This document shows positions 48,513-57,483 of a stretch of 64,000 bases of DNA, in pieces. Where the stretch lies: the NCBI RefSeq assembly GCF_003957745.1, contig NZ_CP020373.1, positions 3,457,501 through 3,521,500 of the forward strand. Direction: 5' to 3'. Below the pieces are notes generated by a model. The model had not been told where the DNA came from, searched no databases, and saw only the letters and a list, made by a program, of their open reading frames with translations. The stretch's first letter is position 1. Each line of letters begins with the position of its first letter. The position numbers and the translations under genes are program-made. The DNA is from Shewanella khirikhana (GTDB lineage: Bacteria > Pseudomonadota > Gammaproteobacteria > Enterobacterales > Shewanellaceae).

Positions 48513-50033
48513 CTAGATCAGTGCGCCATGAAACCCAAGGGGCAATTGTTGCATTAATGCCGCACGGGCGATGGGGCCATCGCTTAACCGCTCTGCCAAA
48601 AACAGGTTCACATGGGTTTGACCGGCACGATAATCGAGGCTGGTGTTTATCAGGTATCCACCATGCTCTGCCGAGGGGATAAACAGCGGCTCTTCGGCCA
48701 CCACAGCATCGCCAAAGCCAAAGTACTGCTGTTTGCCAAAGGGTTCGTTGCTTGCCACTCCAGAGCTTGCGCCAGCACTGACGGCAGCCAAGCCATTGAA
48801 TACCTTGCCATGCTGCTTACTGACACCAAAGTGAGTCGCGCCGGATTGACCACTTAAGCGACCATCGAACTGGATAAACTCGAACGCTAAACCGCTCTTT
48901 ACAAGCCTGGCATCCGCGCCTTTGAGGTCGATATGAATACTGCAAAGCTCGGCCTTGTCGGTACTGAACAGGTGCTCGGGGTCGGCCACGTGCTGCATGG
49001 TTTTCAGCATCACATCGGCGTTGGGGTACCAACAGGCGCTCAGCACCAACTGCCGGCGCTGGTCGGTTTTTATCTCAAAACCATTGCCAAAGTGGAACAC
49101 AAACCCGGGCTCGAAGTGGATTTCCCGGCTGATGGTCAGGCTGTTTTTATCCACCAACAGCAGGCGTCCGCCCTGGTTAGGCTGCCACTTGAGTGACTCC
49201 AGATACAACTCGGCGCGCTCAAGCTTTATCGGCGGCAGGTAGAACACCAGGTAATTGTCGGTGACTACAAAATCGTGCACATAACCCGCTTCAACCGGAA
49301 TGCTGTGGTATTTGAGCAGCTTGCCCGCGGCATCCAATTGATAAAGCATCATCCCCGGGTATCCCAGCAAACTGAGATCGCCAAAGTTCCAGATAAACCC
49401 CTGACTGTCTTTATGGGGGTGCGCCGAGAAAGGCACGCCGCTCAGCGCCTCAGAAAAGCTCAGCGCCCCCTTGGTTTCAAGGCTTTGACTATCGAGCCGG
49501 TAGGGCGCGCCCGCCTCCCACAGCGCCAGGATCTCATTCCCAAGCGGCAGCAGCGCCGTGTTGGCTGTGTTGATGGTTTCGTTGGAGCGGATGGGCCTGG
49601 CATTGGCAACCCGGCTGCCGGCGCCGTTATACAAAAAGTGCCCGGCACGGCTTTCCTGCTCAAACTTGGCGGTGCGGACAAAGCGCCCCTGATGGGTAAG
49701 CTGTTCCCCCAGGGTGAATTGGTTAATAAAACCATCGCCATCGAACCAGTGCTCATAACGCTCACCTGCGCGACATTGCAGCCCGGGGCCATTGCGGAAG
49801 AAACGCCTGCCGTAGAGCTCACTGGGCAGCTTGCCTTCCCAGGCGACCGAATAAGGCGCGATATCGTTACTCAGGCCCTGCCAGCCCTTCAGAATCGGCT
49901 GGGTTTTTAACGCATTATCAAACAGCTCCGCATAGGACTTCCCTTGCATTGCCCACAGGCTGCGGCTTTGCAACATCAGGCTGGATGTAGCCAGCGTTGC
50001 CAGTGCTTTAAGCAAAAATTCGCGACGTTCCAT
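48513..50033 (-). CDS. Tat-exported carotenoid oxygenase family protein
   Basis: A 506-residue protein of the carotenoid cleavage (RPE65/CCD) family, a seven-bladed propeller with a four-His iron centre. The His ligands appear in order: FSAHPHKD, AGYVHDFVV, FVFHFGNGFE and the C-terminal GFHGALI. The N-terminus MERREFLLKALATLATSSLM is a Tat-like signal (RREFLLK), unusual for this mostly cytosolic family. ATG 50033 (GGAG upstream) is chosen; the ATG at 50084 is not favoured. It lies four bases after a DUF2141 gene, so the two form an operon. No carotenoid synthesis genes are in the window; the substrate (carotenoid, stilbene, apocarotenal) is unknown. Confidence 0.86.
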   Translation of the reverse strand: MERREFLLKALATLATSSLMLQSRSLWAMQGKSYAELFDNALKTQPILKGWQGLSNDIAPYSVAWEGKLPSELYGRRFFRNGPGLQCRAGERYEHWFDGDGFINQFTLGEQLTHQGRFVRTAKFEQESRAGHFLYNGAGSRVANARPIRSNETINTANTALLPLGNEILALWEAGAPYRLDSQSLETKGALSFSEALSGVPFSAHPHKDSQGFIWNFGDLSLLGYPGMMLYQLDAAGKLLKYHSIPVEAGYVHDFVVTDNYLVFYLPPIKLERAELYLESLKWQPNQGGRLLLVDKNSLTISREIHFEPGFVFHFGNGFEIKTDQRRQLVLSACWYPNADVMLKTMQHVADPEHLFSTDKAELCSIHIDLKGADARLVKSGLAFEFIQFDGRLSGQSGATHFGVSKQHGKVFNGLAAVSAGASSGVASNEPFGKQQYFGFGDAVVAEEPLFIPSAEHGGYLINTSLDYRAGQTHVNLFLAERLSDGPIARAALMQQLPLGFHGALI

Positions 50034-50037
50034 GGCT

Positions 50038-50454
50038 TTACTCCACGCTGATTTGAATGTGGGTGTCCTGCTCGCCAACGGCAAAGGCGATGTCGTTGAA
50101 CTCAGGCGCCCCCATCAGGCTGGGGTTATTGCTGAAACCATAGGGCTCGTTGGGAATACCGATAAAGTTACGGCCCAGGCGGTTATCGCCATTGAGATCC
50201 TGAAATACCATCACCCCATACTGGCCCTGGGGCACGTCGTTGAGTGTCAGGGTGTGGGCGGTGCCGGTCACTTTGATCACCTGACGATTAAAGGCATTAC
50301 TGCCGGACGTCATGGACTCGGGCGAGTCATACACCGCCACCAGCAGCTGGCCCCTGGCCTCTTTAAGGTCGGTCATGTCGATGGTAAGGGTGGCGGAGCT
50401 GGCCTCAAGTGAGAGACAGGCAGCGAGCAGGCCAAGCAGGTAAAGTGTTTTCAT
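50038..50454 (-). CDS. DUF2141 secreted protein
   Basis: A 138-residue exported beta-rich protein of the DUF2141 family: signal peptide MKTLYLLGLLAACLSLEASS, then LLVAVYDSPESM, VPQGQYGVMVFQDLNGD (a characteristic Asp-x-Asn-Gly-Asp calcium-loop-like motif) and GIPNEPYGFSNN. The family has no proven function. GAGGA lies eight bases before ATG 50454. It is the first gene of the operon with the carotenoid oxygenase, suggesting a shared periplasmic pathway. Confidence 0.85.
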   Translation of the reverse strand: MKTLYLLGLLAACLSLEASSATLTIDMTDLKEARGQLLVAVYDSPESMTSGSNAFNRQVIKVTGTAHTLTLNDVPQGQYGVMVFQDLNGDNRLGRNFIGIPNEPYGFSNNPSLMGAPEFNDIAFAVGEQDTHIQISVE

Positions 50455-50569
50455 CCTCGGGTTCCTCGTGGGGTAAATTCCTTTGATGAAATGAGTGTAA
50501 AAATCCCCCCTGTTTAGCACAGGTGCCAAAAGTCACTATCTTGCGCCGTGCGTTGCTTTTCATCAGTCG

Positions 50570-51883
50570 ATGCTTAATATGAGGGCTAGTTTTCAGCCAG
50601 AGATGTCGGCGATGGCCAGCCCCCGCGAACCTATAAACCCAACCCTGTGCGCCTCCGGCGTGCTCGGTGGCGCCATTACGTTCACCCTGCTCGATACCCA
50701 CGCACCGACCTGGGTATCAATTGCACTTTTCACATTGTTTTTAATTGGTTTTTTATGGGTAAACCTGGCGAGCACTCAAGGCACTGGCAGCCGTTCTAAA
50801 ACCCTGGCGATTGGGGCACAGTTGCTGGCATTTGGCGCGGTAAGCTTTCTCAGTTCAGACTCACTCAGCTGCGTGCTGCTGGTAATCATTGCCGGGCAAC
50901 TGCCATTTTTGTTTTCGATGCGCCAAAGTGCGTTCATCCTGCTGGCAGGCAACCTCGTGGCCTACCTCACTCAGGCCTATTACTGGCAACACAGCTGGCA
51001 AAGTCTGCTGATTGTGGGACTTTTGTATCTGGCATTTCAGCTGTTTTCCTTGAGTGTGAGCCGCAATGTGGTCAGCGAGCGGGAAGCACGGCAGCAGCTC
51101 GAGCTTAAGAATGCCGAACTTGCCGCCACCCAGGCGCTGCTGGAGCAATCGATTCGCCAGTCAGAGCGACAAAAGCTCAGCCGGGATCTGCACGATATCT
51201 GCGGCCATCAGCTCACTGCGCTGACATTGAATCTCGAGTATTTGTCTCATCAGGCAGAAGCGCCGTTAAAACAGGGGCTTGTAGAGACCCGTCAGGTAGC
51301 AAAAGATCTGCTGGCCGAAATCCGTGCCGTGGTACGCGCCGATCGCAGCCGCACCCAACTGGATCTAGTCAGTGTGCTTGAGAAGATGCTCGGCCGCCTG
51401 CCCAGCAAAGACATACATTTCAGCCACAGCATAGAAGGTATTGCCATTCCCGCGTCGGTCGCCGAGGCGGCGCTGCGGATTTGTCAGGAAGGGCTGACCA
51501 ATGCCATCAGGCATGGCCTGGGAGATATTCGCTTAGCCCTGAGTAAGTACCAAAGCCCCCTGGGTCAAAGCGACTCGCTGCAGATTGAAATCAGTAACCG
51601 CTGCAGTTCGTCAAAGCCAGGCCGGAATTTCGCTCAAAGCGCTGATTCAACAGGCTTTGGGGTGCAATCGATGCAGGCGCGGGCAAAGGCGCTTGGCGGC
51701 ACGCTGGAGGCTGGTCCCTCGGCCAGTCAGTGGCGGCTGCTTGCCATATTGCCTTTGGCCCAGACGGCTTTGGTTGAAGTGGCTTTAGCTGAGGAGGCTT
51801 TGGTTGAAACAGGACTGACTCCCACCACAGCCGAGTCAGCCACCCCAATAAATACAACGCAGGTAGAAAGGATGTTGCCATGA
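50570..51883 (+). CDS. DesK/NarX-type sensor histidine kinase
   Basis: A 437-residue membrane kinase. About five to six TM helices fill residues 25-165 with almost no periplasmic loop, typical of DesK-like membrane sensors. A short coiled coil leads to the HisKA_3 box KLSRDLHDICGHQLTAL (phospho-His in LHD) and an HATPase region with EAALRICQEGLTNAIRHG and GFGVQSMQARAKALGG. The C-terminal tail after about residue 395 is an Ala/Val/Glu-rich repeat of 15-bp units. Its stop overlaps the regulator's start by four bases. The signal is unknown. Confidence 0.87.
   Translation: MLNMRASFQPEMSAMASPREPINPTLCASGVLGGAITFTLLDTHAPTWVSIALFTLFLIGFLWVNLASTQGTGSRSKTLAIGAQLLAFGAVSFLSSDSLSCVLLVIIAGQLPFLFSMRQSAFILLAGNLVAYLTQAYYWQHSWQSLLIVGLLYLAFQLFSLSVSRNVVSEREARQQLELKNAELAATQALLEQSIRQSERQKLSRDLHDICGHQLTALTLNLEYLSHQAEAPLKQGLVETRQVAKDLLAEIRAVVRADRSRTQLDLVSVLEKMLGRLPSKDIHFSHSIEGIAIPASVAEAALRICQEGLTNAIRHGLGDIRLALSKYQSPLGQSDSLQIEISNRCSSSKPGRNFAQSADSTGFGVQSMQARAKALGGTLEAGPSASQWRLLAILPLAQTALVEVALAEEALVETGLTPTTAESATPINTTQVERMLP
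51766..51810 (+). repeat. 15-bp tandem repeat x3 in the kinase gene tail
   Basis: Units GGCTTTGGTTGAAGT, GGCTTTAGCTGAGGA and GGCTTTGGTTGAAAC encode ALVEV-ALAEE-ALVET beyond the ATPase domain, so the tail length may vary between strains. Confidence 0.7.
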
Positions 51884-52515
51884 TAAAGGTCGCCATTGTT
51901 GACGATCAGGCGTTGGTGCGCCAGGGCATTGCCAGTTTGTTGTCACTCACCTCAGGTTTTAACCTCTCGTGGCAAGCCAGCGACGGCGAAACCGCGCTGA
52001 CACTGCTGGCCCAAACGCCGGTGGATGTACTGCTGCTGGATGTGCGCATGCCCAACATGGATGGCATAGAACTCCTGACCCGGCTTCGGCAGCAAGACAG
52101 CCACACCAGGGTTGTAATGCTTACCACCTTCGATGAGCCAGAGCTTTTTATCGAGGCCATGCAGCGCGGTGCCAATGGCTTTTTGCTCAAAGATATCGAC
52201 AGTGACAAACTCGCCTCGGCCCTGAGTCAGGTATATGAAGGTCAAACTCTCGCCGAGCCTGTGCTGCTCGGTCAGCTCACCAAGGCCCAGCTCGCCACCT
52301 TTGCCGACCCGAATATCGAGCCGCTCAATGCCCGCGAGCTGTCGATTATCAAACTCATGGCCGCCGGTTACACCAATAAAGAAATTGCCAACGCCGTATT
52401 TCTCGCCGAAGGCACGGTAAAAAACCATGTATCGGTCATTCTCGCCAAGCTCAACACCAAAGACCGCACCCGCGCCGTGCTTAAAGCGCTGAGCGCCGGG
52501 CTCTTGGGTGATTGA
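51880..52515 (+). CDS. NarL/FixJ-family response regulator
   Basis: A 211-residue regulator: receiver domain with IVDDQALVRQG, the phospho-acceptor Asp in LLLDVRMPNMDGIE, MLTTFDEPELF and Lys in FLLKD; then a LuxR-type HTH (LNARELSIIKLMAAGYTNKE and AEGTVKNHVSVILAKL). ATGA overlap with the kinase gene shows they form one two-component system. Targets are unknown; the divergent DUF2141/carotenoid oxygenase operon is an obvious candidate. Confidence 0.9.
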   Translation: MIKVAIVDDQALVRQGIASLLSLTSGFNLSWQASDGETALTLLAQTPVDVLLLDVRMPNMDGIELLTRLRQQDSHTRVVMLTTFDEPELFIEAMQRGANGFLLKDIDSDKLASALSQVYEGQTLAEPVLLGQLTKAQLATFADPNIEPLNARELSIIKLMAAGYTNKEIANAVFLAEGTVKNHVSVILAKLNTKDRTRAVLKALSAGLLGD

Positions 52516-52583
52516 AGCCGCTATGCGATTCAAGTAACGTGTTTAACCGACCACGAAGGATGGTCAGTTGAAAAGGAAACTCC

Positions 52584-52940
52584 ATGCCCCAGATATTCTC
52601 CATAGCCACAACGCCCGCCATAGTGCTTCTGGTGTGTGCCGGCTTTGGGGCAGCGTTTTACTACCTCCGAAAAGCCATGCTGCTGCAAAACAACCTGCTT
52701 GCGCATATTCAGCGTCAGCATCCCAACGATTGGCAAAGGTTCATAAGCCAAGGCAAACACTGTGGTGACGAGCACAAATGGGCCAGGCACTTCGCCCTCG
52801 AAGCCCTGCGCGAAGGCAAATTCGCATCCAAAGCAGACGAAGTGCTAAGCCAGGGAACTGCAGATATCAAGCGTCACCGGCAATGGGCGTTATTAGGTTT
52901 TATCTTCGCCCTTACCATGTGCCATTTGCTCACGGCCTAA
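52584..52940 (+). CDS. Small two-TM protein, UspB-like in architecture
   Basis: A 118-residue protein with a TM helix at each end (IVLLVCAGFGAAFYYL and WALLGFIFALTMCHLLTA) and a charged middle (NDWQRFISQGKHCGDEHKW). The layout is like UspB, but sequence similarity is too weak to claim it. AAAAGGAA precedes the start at 52584. It follows the response regulator by 68 bp and may be in the same transcript. Confidence 0.6.
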   Translation: MPQIFSIATTPAIVLLVCAGFGAAFYYLRKAMLLQNNLLAHIQRQHPNDWQRFISQGKHCGDEHKWARHFALEALREGKFASKADEVLSQGTADIKRHRQWALLGFIFALTMCHLLTA

Positions 52941-52968
52941 CAAGTAAATTGATGGGCACCAGTTACAG

Positions 52969-53039
52969 CAGCAAGGTTTACCCAAGACCGCACCCGCACC
53001 GTGCTTAAAGCGCCGAGCGCGGGCGTATTGGCTGGCTAA
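52969..53039 (+). pseudogene. Fossil 3' end of a NarL-type response regulator gene
   Basis: In frame from 52980, the sequence encodes TQDRTRTVLKAPSAGVLAG-stop, matching the last 20 residues of the intact regulator (TKDRTRAVLKALSAGLLGD-stop). DNA blocks such as GACCGCACCCGC and CCGTGCTTAAAGCGC are identical. Everything upstream of the tail is missing. Confidence 0.8.
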
Positions 53040-53071
53040 TCAACCTGCTTAAGCTGTGCCTTCAAGCCGGG

Positions 53072-53992
53072 TTAGTGCAGCGCTTTGTCGGCAGACTCAA
53101 GCGGCAGTTTGGCAACTATGGCATTGTCATCATCCAAGCCGATTTTCTTAAGCTCAATCAGAATGTTGGCCATAGGCACTGCGGTGGCAATCAGGGTTTT
53201 GAGGCGGGTTCGCTCGCTATCAGTGACTTGGTTAACCCACAGGCTGACTCCGATATGTATGCCTTTATCAGTCAGCTGCCAGGCATGGAGACTGCCGATG
53301 GCATGCACCTTGTCATCCGCCAGCAGCTGCTGACGCAGCGCCGCCAAATCCAGCTCTTCCGGTACAGCCTGCATCAATACCCGGCAGGCCTTGGCCAGCA
53401 GCACAACCCCGTGGTAAATCACATAGGCAGAGATAATCGCCGTCACGATAAGGTCGGCAATATACCAGTCAAACAACATGATAAAACCACCGGCGATTAT
53501 CACTGCCACAGAGGCCATAGCGTCCGACACATTGTGGATAAAGGCCGCGCGCAGGTTCATGTTGTCTTTGGCTCCGGCCTTGAGGGTCAAAAGCGCGGTG
53601 GCGATGTCGATAACAAGCGCTATGCCTGCCACCACAAAAATAATGAAGCCGTCTACCGGGGTCGGATTTTGATAGCGCTGCCAGGCTTCCAGCAGCAGAT
53701 ACCCCCCAACAATGATCAGCGTCAGGCTGTTAAAAGCGGTGGCGAGGATTTCGGCCCGGCCATAGCCAAAAGAATAGTTGTCGTTGGCCGGTTTGCGGCC
53801 AAGTTTTCTGGCAATCAGCGCCACCAGAATGGCACCGGCGTCGCTTAAATTGTGCAGTGCATCGGCCACCAGCGATAAGCTGCCCGCCAGCACCCCACCA
53901 ATGACCTGAGCCACCGTCAGCAACACATTGATAAAAATAGCGATATACAGATTCCTGTCGCTACCGCCTGTATGATCATGGGTGTGACCCAT
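53072..53992 (-). CDS. CDF-family zinc/divalent cation efflux transporter
   Basis: A 306-residue cation diffusion facilitator. It starts MGHTHDHTGGS (His-rich), has six TM helices and the metal sites ADALHNLSDAG in TM2 and FIHNVSDAM in TM5, both HxxxD, the pattern usual for zinc exporters of the ZitB/CzcD type. The C-terminal domain is cytoplasmic. ATG 53992 follows AGGAGG and is clearly the start; the ATG at 54082 is not favoured. It lies downstream of the RND efflux operon on the same strand, behind a possible terminator, making a joint metal-resistance locus. Confidence 0.9.
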   Translation of the reverse strand: MGHTHDHTGGSDRNLYIAIFINVLLTVAQVIGGVLAGSLSLVADALHNLSDAGAILVALIARKLGRKPANDNYSFGYGRAEILATAFNSLTLIIVGGYLLLEAWQRYQNPTPVDGFIIFVVAGIALVIDIATALLTLKAGAKDNMNLRAAFIHNVSDAMASVAVIIAGGFIMLFDWYIADLIVTAIISAYVIYHGVVLLAKACRVLMQAVPEELDLAALRQQLLADDKVHAIGSLHAWQLTDKGIHIGVSLWVNQVTDSERTRLKTLIATAVPMANILIELKKIGLDDDNAIVAKLPLESADKALH

Positions 53993-54032
53993 ACTCACCT
54001 CCTGAAACTCGTTTAATAAAGATACCTCAGGG

Positions 54033-54061
54033 TGAAAAAGGAAGGAGCATCCCGCTCCTTC
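54033..54061 (-). terminator. Terminator or attenuator upstream of the CDF gene
   Basis: GAAGGAGC-ATCCC-GCTCCTTC stem; the minus strand continues CTTTTTC. It lies 49 bases before the CDF start and over 200 bases after the czcA stop. Confidence 0.6.
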
Positions 54062-54268
54062 GAGCCAAAACGGTTCCCACACTCTGCAATGCTTTCTCCT
54101 CAGCCTGGTCGCTGCAACAGCAAAATGGGAAATCTGTTGCAGCCATGACTGTGGCTGTTCAAAAGCAAGCGGAAACCTTGGCCAAACACCTGGGCCCGGC
54201 GGTTAGGCAATCCCGGGCCAAGGGCCTCCCTGGCAAACTTACAGCGCCAAGCTGGCAGTCAGTGACCG

Positions 54269-57200
54269 TCAGTTCGGCTCTTCAAACTCGCGCTCATCGC
54301 GCTGATACAGCGCCATATACAGGGTCGGCAGCACCAGCAGCGTGAGGGCCGTCGAGCTGAACAGCCCGCCGATAATCACCACCGCCAGCGGCTTTTGAAT
54401 TTCGCTGCCCACACCAGTTGAGAGCAAAATCGGAATCAGCCCCAACGCCGAGGTCAGCGCCGTCATCAGCACAGGACGCAGACGCGCCGCCGTGCCTTCG
54501 TACACCGCCTGATACAGGCCTTCACCACCAGCACGGCGCTGATTGATGGAGTCCACCAGCACCACGCCATTGAGCACGGCCACGCCAAACAGGGTGATAA
54601 AACCGATGGAGCTGGGCACCGACAGATAGGTGCCGCTGACGTAGAGCGCCACCACGCCGCCAATCAGCGCCAGCGGCACGTTGGCCATGATGAGCCCCAC
54701 TTGCTTGAGCGCGCCGAAGGAGAAGTACAGCAAGAGCGCAATCAGACCGATGGACACAGGCACCACCAGCATCAGCTTGGCCTGGGCCCGCTGCTGGTTT
54801 TCGTACTGGCCGCCAACACTCACGGTATAACCCGGCGGCAGCTGGGCCTCCGGCACCAGGGCGTAGATGTCTTTCACCACCGAGCCCATATCACGGCCGG
54901 ACACGTTGGCCTGCACCACCACCCGGCGCTGCACATCGTCACGGCGAATATTCGGCGGCGCCATTTCCACCACCACATCGGCCACTTCGCCCAAACGTAC
55001 CCGGGCACCGTTGGCACCAACCAGCAAGAGATCCGCTATGGCATCGGCGCTGGCGCGGGTGTCGGCCTTGAGACGCACATTGATGTCGTAGCGGGCGTTG
55101 CCGTCAATCACCTGTCCGGCGGCGCTGCCGCCAATGCCGGTGCTGACAAGGTTCATCACCTCATCCACGCTGATGCCGTAGCGCGCCAGACGGGCACGGT
55201 CGGGGCGCACCACCAGCTGAGCTTCACCGCTCACCTGCTCAAGGGACACATCCACGGCGCCGGGCACCTTGGACACCAAATCCGAAAGCTGCTGACCTTT
55301 TTCGGCCAGCACATCCAAGTCCGGGCCAAACAGCTTGATGGCAAGCTGGGCTTTTACGCCGGATAACAGCTCATCCACCCGGGTGGCAATTGGCTGAGAG
55401 AAGGTAAACAGCAAGCCCGGGAATACCGACAGCTTTTCTTCCATCAGTCGCTGCAGCTCGGCGCGGCTCGCGGCAGACTGCCACTCATCGATGGGCTTAA
55501 GGCCGATATAGATTTCGATGTTGCTCACGGGCTCAGGGTCGCCGCCAAGCTCAGGGGCACCGATACGCGACAGCGCATAATCCACCTCGGGAAATTCCAG
55601 CAGCATGGCTTCAAGCTTGGGCGCTACCATCAGCGAGGTATCCAGGCTTGCAGTGGGCGCCAGGGTTACCCTCAGGTTGATGGTGCCTTCTTCAAGCTCG
55701 GGCACAAACTCGGTGCCAAGCCGTGGCAACAGCGCCATGCTGAGTCCAAACAGCACCAGTGCTGTAATACCCACGGTTTTGGGACGCGCCATGACCGCGC
55801 CCAGCACCCGGCGGTAGCCTTTATCGATGGGGGTAAGCAGCGGGCTTTGACGCAGATGCACGCCGCGGCGAAACAGGTACACCGCCAGCGCAGGCACCAC
55901 CACCAGTGCCACCATCAGTGCCGACAGCATGGCCAGAATGATGCTGACCGCCATCGGCTGGAACAGCTTGCCTTCCACCCCTTCGAGGGCAAACAGCGGC
56001 GCAAACACCACGATAATGATGAGGGTTGCAAAGAAAATCGGGCTGCATACTTCCCGCGCCGCCTGCAAAATCCGCATGGCAATACCGCCATAGCCGCCTT
56101 CACGGTGGGCATCCTCTTCACTGAGGCCTGGGTCGGTCGGCTGACCGTCATCAATCCGGCCTTCAGGCTGGGTGAGGTGGCGGAAAATGTTCTCCACCAT
56201 CACCACAGAGCCATCCACCAACATACCAATGGCTACGGCAAGGCCGCCGAGGGACATCAGGTTGGCCGACATGCCAAAGTAAGACATCACCATCAGCGCA
56301 AGGGCGATGGAAACCGGAATCGACAAGAGCACCAACGCGGTAGCGCGCACATTCACCAAAAACAGCGCCAGCACAGCCACAATAAACACGAAGGCCAGCA
56401 GCAGGGCGTCACGCACCGTGGTCACCGCCTTGGTGACCAGATCCGACTGGTCGTAGAACACCTCGAAAGTCACCCCATCCGGCAACGCCTGCTGAATAAG
56501 GGCGGTGCGGCTGTTGATGTCATCGATGGTCGCCTTGGTGTTGGCGCCCATGCGCTTCAAAATTACCCCTGCCACCACTTCACCCAGCACCTGCGGGCTA
56601 CCGGCTTCATCACGGCGGGTCATGGTCACGGCACCGACTCGGATTTCACTGCCAAAAGCAACCTTGGCCACATCCATAATCCGCACCGGCGTGCCCTGCC
56701 ATTCGGTCAGCGGAATTTGCGCAATGGCATCAAGCCCGGCCTCACCGGCAGGCAAGAGGCCGTAGCCACGCACCACCAGCTGCTCCTGGCCCTTGGCCAT
56801 AAACCAGCCACCGGCGTTACGGTTATTACCTTCCAGCGCCCTGGTCACATCGTCCAGTTTGAGGCCATAAGAGAGCAGCTTGGCCGGGTCGACCTGCACC
56901 TGATACTGACGCACCTCACCACCGAACGAGAGCACATCGGTCACGCCGCCAACGGGCATCATGATGAGTTTCACCAGATAGTCATTGAGGCTGCGAAGCT
57001 CGTCAGGCGCTATGCCGGACTCGGGCGCAGCCCGCAGAATGTACTGGTATACCTGCCCAAGACCCGAGGTGTTGGGGCCAATCTCCGGCACACCCACACC
57101 GTCCGGGATCATCTCCCTTGCTGCCTGCAGCTGCTCAAACACCTGCTGGCGGGCAAAGTAGATGTCGGTGCCTTCTTCAAACACCACGGTCACAATGGAC

Positions 57201-57469
57201 AGCCCGGTGCGCGACAAAGAGCGCACCTCGGTCACCGAAGGCAGGGCATACATGGCCGATTCCACCGGATAGCTGATGAGCTTTTCCACCTCTTCGGCGG
57301 CAAGCCCCTCGGCCGCGGTATTCACCTGTACCTGCACGTTGGTCACATCGGGAAAGGCATCCAGATTCAACCTCGGCAGCATCACGGCAGCAGCTGCCAT
57401 GGCGGCTATCAAAAAGATGAGCACTATCAGACGGCTTCGCACCGCCTGCTCTATGAGTTTCTGTAGCAT
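54269..57469 (-). CDS. czcA: CzcA/CusA-type heavy-metal RND efflux pump
   Basis: A 1066-residue inner-membrane pump with 12 TM helices and two large periplasmic loops. It starts LIEQAVRSRLIVLIFL, and the pore motif NAFPDVTNVQV-type region reads NLDAFPDVTNVQVQVNTAAE. TM4 carries SLGGLAVAIGMLVDGSVVMV, with the acidic residue of the proton/metal pathway; its form is intermediate between Cu/Ag (CusA) and divalent-metal (CzcA) types, so the ion is not settled. With CzcB and CzcC proteins encoded upstream it spans the envelope. AGAGGG precedes ATG 57469. Confidence 0.9.
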   Translation of the reverse strand: MLQKLIEQAVRSRLIVLIFLIAAMAAAAVMLPRLNLDAFPDVTNVQVQVNTAAEGLAAEEVEKLISYPVESAMYALPSVTEVRSLSRTGLSIVTVVFEEGTDIYFARQQVFEQLQAAREMIPDGVGVPEIGPNTSGLGQVYQYILRAAPESGIAPDELRSLNDYLVKLIMMPVGGVTDVLSFGGEVRQYQVQVDPAKLLSYGLKLDDVTRALEGNNRNAGGWFMAKGQEQLVVRGYGLLPAGEAGLDAIAQIPLTEWQGTPVRIMDVAKVAFGSEIRVGAVTMTRRDEAGSPQVLGEVVAGVILKRMGANTKATIDDINSRTALIQQALPDGVTFEVFYDQSDLVTKAVTTVRDALLLAFVFIVAVLALFLVNVRATALVLLSIPVSIALALMVMSYFGMSANLMSLGGLAVAIGMLVDGSVVMVENIFRHLTQPEGRIDDGQPTDPGLSEEDAHREGGYGGIAMRILQAAREVCSPIFFATLIIIVVFAPLFALEGVEGKLFQPMAVSIILAMLSALMVALVVVPALAVYLFRRGVHLRQSPLLTPIDKGYRRVLGAVMARPKTVGITALVLFGLSMALLPRLGTEFVPELEEGTINLRVTLAPTASLDTSLMVAPKLEAMLLEFPEVDYALSRIGAPELGGDPEPVSNIEIYIGLKPIDEWQSAASRAELQRLMEEKLSVFPGLLFTFSQPIATRVDELLSGVKAQLAIKLFGPDLDVLAEKGQQLSDLVSKVPGAVDVSLEQVSGEAQLVVRPDRARLARYGISVDEVMNLVSTGIGGSAAGQVIDGNARYDINVRLKADTRASADAIADLLLVGANGARVRLGEVADVVVEMAPPNIRRDDVQRRVVVQANVSGRDMGSVVKDIYALVPEAQLPPGYTVSVGGQYENQQRAQAKLMLVVPVSIGLIALLLYFSFGALKQVGLIMANVPLALIGGVVALYVSGTYLSVPSSIGFITLFGVAVLNGVVLVDSINQRRAGGEGLYQAVYEGTAARLRPVLMTALTSALGLIPILLSTGVGSEIQKPLAVVIIGGLFSSTALTLLVLPTLYMALYQRDEREFEEPN

Positions 57470-57483
57470 GGCTTGCCCTCTTA

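Noticed and set aside
55847..57466. A 539-codon plus-strand frame opposite czcA
   Set aside because: It is a His-rich antisense frame of a highly conserved RND gene, with no ribosome-binding site or domain.
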